A stretch of DNA of 12,885 nucleotides, taken from Chloromonas sp. AAM2. Its lineage: Eukaryota > Chlorophyta > Chlorophyceae > Chlamydomonadales > Chlamydomonadaceae. The notes below the pieces were generated by a model, which had not been told where the DNA came from, made no database searches, and was given only the letters and a program-made list of their open reading frames with translations. Below are positions 1 to 7,425 of this stretch, in pieces (position 1 is the first letter of the stretch; each line of letters starts with the position of its first letter). A program made the position numbers and the translations under genes. Location of the stretch: positions 18,917 through 31,801 of the forward strand of contig QAXH01006486.1 in NCBI GenBank assembly GCA_004335635.1, given 5' to 3'.

Positions 1-8
1 TGTACGAC

Positions 9-77
<69 letters not shown>

Positions 78-94
78 TAGATAGATAGATAGAT
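9..94. repeat. Compound microsatellite (ACAG)17 then (ATAG)n
   Basis: Uninterrupted ACAG units run from 9 to 76 (17 copies), followed by about four ATAG units. The tract lies in the intron upstream of the first visible exon and ends about 32 bases before its 3' splice site, leaving almost no polypyrimidine tract next to the CAG at 124-126. Length polymorphism is likely. Confidence 0.95.
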
Positions 95-126
95 ATAGAT
101 GATGTATTGCGTGCTGTTGTGCCCAG

Positions 127-3100
127 GTTGAGTACGGTCCTCAAGAGCTTGACCTGTCGCTGCGGGTGCGCGTGCACTGCCTACAAGAAGCACTGGAACA
201 AGCTAAGGTAGGGGGCCTGGGACCTCTTCTCATCCCTGCATGTGTGCAAATCCCTGCCCTCGTTGAGTTATTTTTTGTTGTTGCGTCTTTGTGCACTTGT
301 TTAATCTCGATGTGAACCTGAGTCTTACCTGCCATTCATTCCCTCCGCCAAAAGCCAGTTCTGCACTTTGTGTGTTTGCAGATCCCCGGTTTCATTGAGG
401 CGTGTCCCGGCGTGCGCTCCTTAATGGTGGAATACGACATGCGGGTACTGCCGACCGCTACCCTTCTCTCCATGCTAGCTTCCCTGGACGCCTCCCTGCC
501 CGACCCACATGCACTGACACTGCCCAGTCGAGTGCTGAGACTGCCCATGGCGTTTGATGATAGCGCTACACAAGGGGCGATTACAAAATATATGAAGAGG
601 TGTGGTTGTGTTGGTGTTGGTGTTTGTGTTTGTGTTGGATGTGTGGGTGTTATTGAATACATGGGAAGGGTGGGAGGCAGCACGAACGGCGCCAGCAAGC
701 CATGCAAGAGGCTAGATGGGATGCCGTTCTGACCAACTCTGATTAACAGAAAGAAATGTGTGTGTGGACGTGGGATGGGGGTGTTGTTCTTGTTGTTTAC
801 ATGGCCTTCGGTCCAGGGAGGGCTGCTCAGCAGGGGCAAGGAAAGGAGGAAATCATGTGACCTACTGGTCACCACTGCACCCTAAGCAACAACCGCAAAG
901 TCAACTTGATCGGATGGGTGTGTGGGTGTGTGAGAGGGCGGCATGCATGGGCTGATGGCAGGCGCAAACACAACATGCGCCATGCGCTCGGTTTGACTGA
1001 CTTTGACTTTCAACCCGAGCCCTACCCAGGCTCACTCATTCCAGGCTTACTGACGATGACATGTTTGTCCCCGCCACTGCAGCATCCGTCCCGAGGCTCC
1101 CTACCTCCCCTCAAACATCGACTACATCGCCAAAAACAATGGCCTCTCCGGCGGTCGCGGTGCGGTCGAGTCGATTTTATTCAGCGCCAGCTACATGGTG
1201 CTGGGGCTGGGCGATGTGTACCTTGGTGCGCCATGCGCAGTGCCACTGGATCCTAGGCATCGACTCGTCACCACGAAGTGAGTTTGGGTTTAGGATCTGG
1301 GTCTAGGGTTTGGGTTAGGGTTTCGTCATACGTGGGCTGGGTGATGTGCACCTGGAAATGCACTTCGTCATAAAATTGGGCTGGGTGATGTGTACCTGGG
1401 CGCGCCATGGGCTGTGCCACTGGATCCTAGGCATCGACTTGTCACCGCAAAGTGAGTCCACACAATGAGGAAACTTGAGCGTAATCTTCACTTCGCCACT
1501 AGGTTGGTGGTGTTGATGGTAGGATAACGCACAACACATGAATCTCGAGATCTGGTGAACCATAGCCGCACAATCACAGCTTGTACTTCGGATTCACTGC
1601 TTGCCATAGACAAAACAGATACAGCAGACTCATCAATGAGTAAGGCTCGGAATGGCAACGACGTTCAAATGTGATCTTTTTCAGTGCGTTCCAACGTCTA
1701 ACAGACAAGTACCTAGGCTCGCTGATGACAGAACAGACACAGCGTGTGCTGATGCCATCCAAACTTTTACGGAGGAGGGCACAGCGGGCATAGGCTTTTC
1801 TCAGCGGGTTTGTTTGTCGTGCTGCAAGGCAGGGACTGTTTCTGACTCGACAATTTCACGACCTTGTTTTACGCCACCTTTGAGAATTTCGGTTTTACGA
1901 ACCTCAGGTTTTCCTTGAAATTCTGAGGCCAAAATTTGAGGATTTTTACCAAGCTGATTCCGAAAAACAACAGTTACCAACAACAACAATATATATTATT
2001 ATTATTACTTTCTTGTTATAATTTAACTGCAGGTACAATCCTGCACGCACCTTCACTGAGGAGGGCACCGTGGGCATAGGCGGCTCCTACATGTGCATCT
2101 ACCCCATGGACTCGCCCGGCGGTTACCAGCTGGTGGGCCGCACACTGCCCATTTGGAGCACGTGGGCTAGGGCAGGGCCGTTTTCACCGGACAAACCGTG
2201 GCTGCTCAGGCACTTTGACCAGGTGAGCGGCAACCAAAGGGTTATGGCGGGGGGGAGAGGGAGGGGGGGATGGGGTGCTTCAAGGACACACAACTCTCAG
2301 TACTCATATTCCTACGCCACACTACTATTCCAGGGAAGAGCCTTCACAGGACAGCAAATGGGATGGGCACCGTTGAGTTTTGGAGCGGCTCATGCCCTGG
2401 CCTAACTCTAACTCGCCCTTAGCCTGTCCGTTCATTTCAGGTTCAGTTCTTCCCAGTGAGCGAAGAAACACTTCTGGAGCTAAGGGAAAATTTTACAACT
2501 GGCAGGTGAGATATATGCGCTGCTGCTGTGCCTTGACAACACACACGCACGTGCTGCTGGTGCACCCACCACACACACAGCATTGCTCAGGGTAGGCCTG
2601 GGTGGTACGCACCCCTTTGGTGGCTTCCCTCCCACGCCTGCTGCTTATCAGTGTTTGGCACCAGGCACAATCCAGCCAGGTACCTGCAGCACCACCCCAC
2701 TCTGCAGCGAACTCCTCTCTCTCCACTCGGTCCGAGCACGATACTGTCCCGGCTGGGCTGCTCTGTCCTCTGACCACGAACTGTAATCAGCTTTACCTCA
2801 CCACATGTAATCAGCTTTACCTCACCATTAGAAACGCACGTTCCAACCGCTCAACCTCGACCCCTGGTCAAGTGTTTTGAACCGTTGCTTGTAACCGCCC
2901 AACCATCTAACTGCCCACAGGTACGAGCTCGATATACGCGAGAGCGAGTTCAGCATGGCTGCCTACCACACATTCTGCCAGGAGTTGGCACCGGAGGTCG
3001 CGGCAGTCAGGGTGAGAGGCTGCCCTAGGCATTCCTGTAAAGTTCGCCTTGCTTATCGGCCATCTCTGGCGCCCCTGTCCTGGTATGTGTTGCCACTAGC

Positions 3101-4726
3101 TCAGGATTGCTTCCGCCTTCTGCTGGATGGGGTAGCTGCCTTGAGCTTGACTGGATGTACATCTAAAACCATCATCTCAGCTTCTCAGTTTTGTTAGATA
3201 GATTTCATTGGGAAAGTTTTGTTGGACCCTAACCCATAACCCAACTCAGTTCAAGAAGAAGGCTCAAGCTTCGTGCATGGCTTCTAGCACCAAGCTCAGC
3301 CCTCCCACACCCACTGATTTTGTTAGATGAGTTTCGTTAGATAGATTTTATTAGACCCTAACCCTAACCCAACTCAGTTCAATATCGTGCATGGCTTCTA
3401 GCACCAGGTCACTAAGTCACTCATATCATAAGTCTGTTTACACCAGGGAAGCTGTTACGCAACGGGACCCTCGCACAATCCCTGGTTGCTTCCTGTTTTG
3501 CATCCAGTTGGCCTGCCTTGCCTGCTTTGTTCCCTGCGTTCGTTGTGCTTTCTTGCTCAGGGTAGGCCAGGGCGGTGCCCATCCCGTTCCGTGTCCTCTG
3601 ACGGCTTCCCTGGTGTAAATACATACATGCGCCATCCCCGTGTCCCCCGCAGGCCCGTCAGCGTGTGGCCATGGACGCTCAGCTCCAAGCAGAGGCCGAG
3701 TCTCTGGCTCGACTGGAGGAGGGGGCGGCGGCGGGTGGTGGCAACATGGTAAGGGATCCATATACATGCATGTATCAGTGGTTACAATTGATTGACATTA
3801 GACGCTCAATAAAAGGATACCACTTCAAAGCGCACACAGTGGAACAGGAATTGTCCCAGAACCGGCGAACTTGTTTTTTTTTGAGTGATTCATATGGGTC
3901 CCAGACGCAGCAAGACAAAAAAACTGTCCGAGCAAGATTTCAGAGTCAACCCACCATGCTCGTGGGTTCTGCTAAACAAAGCTTTAACTAGAAGCTTACT
4001 GTTCCATCGGTGCTGCAGGCGGACGAGGACGATGAGAGCCAGTGGGACGGCCCCGGCTTTGTGCGCGTGATCGCTCCCTTCACAGCCAACGTGTGGAGCG
4101 TGGCAGTGCAGGTGGGCGGTTGTCAAGGTGGTTTGAGCGGTTGGGGTGGTTGAGTTGGTTGGGGTGGGCTGTGCAAAGCAAACGGTGCCTTTTGGGGTGG
4201 ACACCGCACGGCACTCGGATACATGCAGGGGATGCAACTGCTGTCTCTCTCAACCACACGTGCCTCTGGCATTGCCACGTGCCCTCTCCCAGCCACGTGC
4301 TCTCTGCCACCCGCATGCCTCTCACTCACACACCCACGTGCTCTATCTGTCACCCAAGTGCTCTATCTCTCACCCACGTGCTCTATCTGTCACCCACGCG
4401 CTCTATCTGTCACCCACGCGCTCTATCTCTCACCCACGTGCTCTATCTCTCACCCACGTGCTCTATCTCTCACCCACGTGCTCTACCTGTCACCCATGTG
4501 CTCTATCTGTCACCCACGCGCTCTATCTGTCACCCACGCGCTAGTCTTTCCAACCCCCATGCAGGTTGGTCAGCAGGTGTCGGCCAATGAGGTGCTGCTA
4601 GTGCTCGAGGCAATGAAGATGGAGACGCCTGTGCCAGCCCCCTGCTCCGGCACAGTGGTGGCTGTGAGGGTGGGGCAGTCAACGCTGGCGGGTGCAGGCA
4701 CACTGCTACTCGTCATTAAGCCTTAG
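127..4726 (+). CDS. Urea carboxylase, C-terminal part (nine exons, 5' end outside window)
   Basis: Exons: 127-207, 382-599, 1083-1277, 2033-2222, 2441-2505, 2921-3011, 3653-3748, 4019-4111, 4565-4726 (stop TAG). All introns are GT-AG and the joined frame gives 396 residues without a break. Residues 1 to about 250 resemble the AHS1/KipI-type carboxyltransferase half of urea carboxylase: [17 protein letters not shown] at the start, then [70 protein letters not shown] and [21 protein letters not shown] charged Ala/Gln-rich helical linker (about 280-320) leads to a biotinyl domain (about 325-396). By family knowledge the enzyme carboxylates urea to allophanate using ATP and bicarbonate, and allophanate hydrolase then releases ammonia. 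The biotin carboxylase and AHS2 portions must lie upstream of the window. Whether an allophanate hydrolase is fused, as in fungal Dur1,2, cannot be seen. Family assignment is strong; exact splice sites are inferred from phase and conservation. Confidence 0.93.
600..660 (+). repeat. GT-rich tract at an intron start
   Basis: The intron 600-1082 opens with about 50 bases made almost only of G and T, in degenerate TGTTGG/TGTTTG units, directly after the splice donor. It is low-complexity sequence. In the transcript it would be a GU-rich stretch next to a 5' splice site. Confidence 0.7.
1299..1320 (+). repeat. Telomere-like G-tract with quadruplex potential
   Basis: Four GGG runs (1299-1301, 1306-1308, 1312-1314, 1318-1320) are separated by TCTA, TTT and TTA. 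They form degenerate TTTAGGG/TTAGGG units 21 bases after the donor at 1278. The G-rich strand is the coding strand, so the intron RNA would carry the motif. Confidence 0.75.
1334..1457 (+). pseudogene. Relic copy of a urea carboxylase exon end (C'), with donor
   Basis: Bases 1380-1451 align without gaps to 1206-1277, the last 72 bases of the exon 1083-1277, with 64 identities. Both are followed by the donor GTGAGT. The copy reads [20 protein letters not shown] then VTA and a split Lys codon. Seven codons differ and five of the changes are synonymous. It has no acceptor in front and lacks the first 123 bases of the exon. Joining it to the true exon by reading through meets a TAA before the copy. 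A further short fragment of the same segment (GGGCTGGGTGATGTG) sits at 1334-1348. Confidence 0.85.
1763..1795 (+). pseudogene. Relic copy of the next exon's start (D')
   Basis: Bases 1763-1795 match 2049-2081 of the exon 2033-2222 at 28 of 33 positions. In frame the copy encodes [11 protein letters not shown] against [11 protein letters not shown] in the exon. Four of the five base changes are synonymous and the fifth is Val to Ala. Similarity fades on both sides, and I see no good acceptor at its left edge. It lies in the same intron as the C' relic. Confidence 0.75.
2583..2634 (+). repeat. Dispersed repeat, partial copy 1
   Basis: The 16 bases TTGCTCAGGGTAGGCC at 2583-2598 recur exactly at 3553-3568. 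Looser similarity follows, and GGCTTCCCT is shared further on (2621-2629 and 3603-3611). The second copy lies in the right half of the foldback repeat at 3437-3619, so this looks like a shortened relative of that element in another intron. Confidence 0.5.
2782..2829. repeat. 24-bp tandem duplication in an intron
   Basis: Two adjacent copies (2782-2805 and 2806-2829) of a unit beginning TGTAATCAGCTTTACCTCAC differ only in the last bases. It lies in the intron 2506-2920 and has no evident role. Confidence 0.9.
3189..3407 (+). repeat. Direct repeat with telomere-like CCCTAA cores
   Basis: Two diverged copies (about 3189-3294 and 3318-3407) are offset by about 129 bases. Each runs TTTTGTTAGAT, then a CCCTAA-type core, then CCAACTCAGTTCAA, then CGTGCATGGCTTCTAGCACC. 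The second core is perfect: CCCTAACCCTAACCC at 3356-3370. The orientation is opposite to the G-rich tract at 1299-1320. The block lies in the intron 3012-3652. Confidence 0.8.
3437..3619. repeat. 183-bp foldback repeat (candidate MITE remnant)
   Basis: TTTACACCAGGGAAGC at 3437-3452 is the exact reverse complement of 3604-3619. Three more positions pair if one G-U is allowed, giving 19-base arms around a loop of about 145 bases. A further short stretch (AACGGGA at 3461-3467 against TCCCGTT at 3582-3588) pairs with a gap. No clear target-site duplication is visible. The right arm ends 33 bases before the 3' splice site at 3652. Confidence 0.65.
4331..4542 (+). repeat. 20-bp minisatellite, about 10.6 units
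   Basis: The consensus unit is CACCCACGTGCTCTATCTGT. Ten full units plus 12 bases of an eleventh lie in the final urea carboxylase intron (4112-4564), ending 22 bases before the acceptor. Several units carry the palindrome CACGTG; others have CACGCG, CAAGTG or CATGTG in its place. More degenerate units extend left to about 4255. The unit contains no stop codon in any forward frame, and because 20 is not a multiple of 3 long false ORFs run through all three frames. Confidence 0.95.
4565..4726 (+). CDS. Last exon of urea carboxylase: biotin-carrier (BCCP-like) domain
   Basis: This 53-codon exon starts directly after a CAG acceptor and continues the frame of the preceding exon (4019-4111, ending NVWSVAVQ). 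It carries the biotinylation motif E-A-M-K-M; the acceptor lysine codon is AAG at 4616-4618 (residue 361 of the visible protein). The hydrophobic, glycine-rich stretches on either side ([15 protein letters not shown] and [11 protein letters not shown]) match the usual biotinyl/lipoyl fold. The protein ends LLLVIKP, typical of urea carboxylases that finish with this domain. Confidence 0.93.
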   Translation, partial: VGQQVSANEVLLVLEAMKMETPVPAPCSGTVVAVRVGQSTLAGAGTLLLVIKP

Positions 4727-5376
4727 CTAACTGGCTACCAAGCCATAGCTTGTGACCTTGAAGTTATAGCTTATGGCCATCGTCAGGCCACAACCACCTT
4801 GGAAGAGCGTTTGCGGACGTGGTTTGGACGGTGTGCCGAAACCCTAATCAAACATTTGTCACATGCCGCCACAGTTCCGCGGTTGTAGTAGACTCAACTA
4901 GGTTGATACAGGATTATGGAGGGCAGTCAAGCCATGCTGTTAGTCAGCCTCTAGGTGCTGCCTTATCATCTAGCCAGGTCCAGAGTAACGCCTAGCTGGC
5001 AGGGTGGGGTGGTATCCAAACAGCCCATCCAGCCCATCCAGGCTCCAGTGGTGGAGAGATCTAAACTCCCTCCACATTGCCATAGCTTACTCTAGTCATG
5101 CCACGGCTGATTTCGACATTGGCCTGTGAATGCGGTGCCAGCTCTTTGCTTTGAGTTGGATTCACAGGCTGTCGGGCTTGGTAGGTCTGCTCCTGCCGGG
5201 TATCTTGTACCCATTCCGGCCCTGAATGTCCGGCCCAAATCGCTTGGCCCCAATGGTGTAGCCTTGAGCATGGTTACTTTCAGCGGTAAATCACTCGACC
5301 AGCAACCGGCAGCTTTGGCCTTTGTTGTTGTCGGTTTACATCCGTGTTGATGCACGCGCAATGCGCATAAGGGATG

Positions 5377-5402
5377 TGTCCCGCAACTCAGGGACAAAAA
5401 AA
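5377..5402 (+). other. Short hairpin followed by A7
   Basis: TGTCCC (5377-5382) pairs with GGGACA (5391-5396) across an 8-base loop, and the sequence continues as seven A (5396-5402). It follows the stop of the 74-codon frame 5126-5350. It could be the tail of an old retroposed sequence, or chance. There is no further support. Confidence 0.3.
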
Positions 5403-5883
5403 CTCAAAGTCAATTGATATGAGTCATAAAACAAAGAGTCTGAATAATAAAAGCAGGAGCCTGGCAGTCAGTGTCAGATCAAGCACCACCTTCCTCAACA
5501 CCACCTTGACTGAAATCATACCTGTCGCTTTTGCATAGTGATATGTGCCACGCTTGTGTGAATTCAGCTGTTTAGTACCAATGTCTTGCCAATATTGGTT
5601 TTGTCGAGGTGCACTCGCCTTTGGTGAGCGAGTTTTGTTACACCGAGTTGAGCTGTTGCTAATGACAGTGACATGTAGCATAGGAGGCCACACACACTCA
5701 ACACACATATTGATGGTGATAATTGATTGTTAGACTGGCTGCCACCAGAATAACAGAATGTTTCCATAGCAGAATGTCCAAGCAGTATGCCTGTATTCAG
5801 GCTTGCTTTCTGATCCTTTTGGCCAGGCATCCGTTGTAAAGGTCGTAGGTCAACTGCAATAATAAGTAGGCTGGTACCAATGA

Positions 5884-6090
5884 ATTGTCTGTATCTGTCT
5901 GCATGTGAGTGATATGCATGTGAGACTCCTAAAGAAGGCCACATTGCGTTTAGAAGATTAATTCTCTTGAAAGCTGTGTCAGGAACCGGCTATTGTCTAC
6001 ATTTGAATGGTGTTTGATTGGCATGCGGGACTTCTGAAGGCCACACTGCTGCGTTGTCAAGAATTCTTCAGCCCTGTGTAAGGATCTGGT
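5884..6090 (+). repeat. Diverged tandem duplication, about 100-bp units
   Basis: Copy 1 (about 5884-5991) and copy 2 (about 5992-6090) both start ATTGTCT and share, in order, a GCATG(T/C)G(A/G)GACT block, AAGGCCACA(T/C)T, GCGTT, an AATTCT segment, CTGTGT and GGA(A/T)C(C/T)GG. Small gaps separate the shared blocks. The left inverted arm of the neighbouring element lies inside copy 1, and a weaker version of it is found in copy 2 near 6028-6056. Confidence 0.65.
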
Positions 6091-6137
6091 CTCTTGATGC
6101 TGCTCTTCTAAACGCAATACGGCGTTCTTTAGGAGTC
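5924..6137. mobile_element. Candidate MITE with 33-bp inverted arms
   Basis: The 33 bases at 5924-5956 (starting GACTCCTAAAGAAGG, ending GCGTTTAGAAG) match the reverse complement of 6105-6137 at 30 positions, without gaps. The span is 214 bp and shows no coding potential. This resembles a non-autonomous DNA transposon, but I see no convincing target-site duplication outside the arms. The internal duplication means the inverted arm could instead be a third, flipped copy of the local repeat. Confidence 0.55.
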
Positions 6138-7275
6138 GTGCAGGGGAGCGTCACATAGACACACTTGCAGAAGGTTTGTTGCTGCTTGAAACATCGAGTA
6201 TAGCGTCTTATAAGCTGCACAGAATTCAAAGATGTCTAAACACGAACAGCTCAGCACCTTTGCACGTCCTCATCAAAAGCATGTGTTGACACAAGCAGGG
6301 CAGAACTTTGTTGATCGTGGGCTTTGTGCATTAGCGCTGTTGAATCAGAGCCCTGTTATGCCCAAATCTTGGGCCCCAAAACACGGATGATGCCGTGGAG
6401 TTGTCACGCAAGTCGGCATGACTTGCAAGGAACCTGGCAGTGGAACCTGGCATACCACAGCCTGGCCAGCCAGGCACAAATGAAAGCATGCCTCGAATCC
6501 AGAACCTGGCATTGCATTGCATCCTTAGGGACTAGCAAAATGATGGCAGTGCTTCACCGTGTACCAATGCAATGTTAACTGAACATACTTACATCATGTA
6601 AGCTTTTTGCGTGGCTTGTCTCTGAATCCCATGCCAATGTGGCAGTTCTAACAGCCACACCACAGCGTCTACCATCATGTTGCACCACAACACATGAAAG
6701 TCTCACACAACACTCATTCTGTTCAGATGTCCACAAATCTCAGACATGTCAGTCACACCACCCGAAAATTGTCCCAGAAATGACAAGCTTTTTTTTCTTC
6801 CTGGATGTTGTTGTGACCGGTCCAACCAGGAGTGAGGTGCAAAGCAATGCCCCGCTCCACATGCGCCAAACCAGGACGCTAGCAACCCATGCATTAACAA
6901 TGAGACAGATGCCGAGGAAGCTGGAGGAGGGCAAAGCCAGGTGAATACAGGCCAAAAGCTGATGGCAAAGGGATTCTGCTGCCTGCAAGCTGTACGTCCC
7001 CATGCCTCTGCATGTCTGCTAAGCCGGCGTGATGTACGATCATCGTTGCCATGCCCATCATAGTAGGCGCAAATCTGTTGAACATGCAAGCTGGCCCATA
7101 CGCGCTTTTGGGCTTTTGGCAGCAGTCATTTGAATGCATTACTTACTGCATTCAACTGTTGTGGCCACAAACCTGGTATCTGATCTGCGCACAAATTCTA
7201 GATTTGATTAGGCCAGCAGCTGGTCTGCGTGTCAGAGAAGGTACGCGTAGGCAGCCGCGTGTCACACCCGTTAAG

Positions 7276-7283
7276 TGACGTGG
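7276..7283 (+). promoter_or_regulatory. TGACGTGG, ACGT-core bZIP / UPRE-like site
   Basis: The octamer TGACGTGG lies 143 bases before the protease ATG. It matches the TGACGTG(G/A) element known for plant and animal unfolded-protein-response bZIP factors. The gene encodes a disulfide-rich secretory protein, so the match is plausible, but an 8-base site also occurs by chance. The transcription start is unknown, so the site could lie in the promoter or the 5' leader. Confidence 0.3.
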
Positions 7284-7425
7284 CTCGCCTTTCGCATTTC
7301 TTGGCGCGCAGCCGCAGAGCGCACACACAACGCACGCAATTCAAAAACAATATTGTTTGCGCTTGTGAGTGTGTTGTGAACAAGCGAACGTCGTGTGTGC
7401 TTGTGGATCACTGATTAGGGTTTCA

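Larger units (their letters stand above)
4727..7425. other. Intergenic region between urea carboxylase and the protease gene
   Basis: About 2.7 kb with no reading frame I would call a gene. It must hold the 3' UTR of urea carboxylase and the promoter and 5' leader of the protease. The TGTAA poly(A) signal used by many green algae is not found close downstream of 4726; the nearest AATAAA on the + strand that I noticed is at 5446-5451. The most protein-like frame is 5126-5350 (+), 74 codons, which I do not recognise; it may be repeat debris. A repeat element lies at 5884-6137. The section 6324-6560 has GAACCTGGCA three times, and 6640-7130 shows nothing I can name. Confidence 0.7.

Noticed and set aside
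336..875. 179-codon frame on the minus strand
   Set aside because: It lies antisense to the urea carboxylase exon 382-599 and a GT-rich intron; it has no recognisable domain, and its composition reflects the complement of the exon and low-complexity DNA.
1652..1918. 88-codon + frame as an independent small gene
   Set aside because: Only the 11 codons at 1763-1795 resemble a protein, and these are the D' relic of urea carboxylase; the rest matches nothing and there is no acceptor or promoter evidence.
4331..4542. Possible CRISPR array
   Set aside because: The 20-bp units are directly adjacent with no variable spacers, and the context is a eukaryotic intron.
4042..4726. Long overlapping + frames of 132 to 182 codons with [20 protein letters not shown] repeats
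   Set aside because: They arise from the stop-free 20-bp minisatellite read in three frames. Only the parts over 4019-4111 and 4565-4726 are coding, as exons of urea carboxylase.
7369..7425. N-terminal extension of the protease (MCCEQANVV and on)
   Set aside because: It begins with GTG, not ATG; starting at the ATG at 7426 gives a normal signal peptide at the N terminus.
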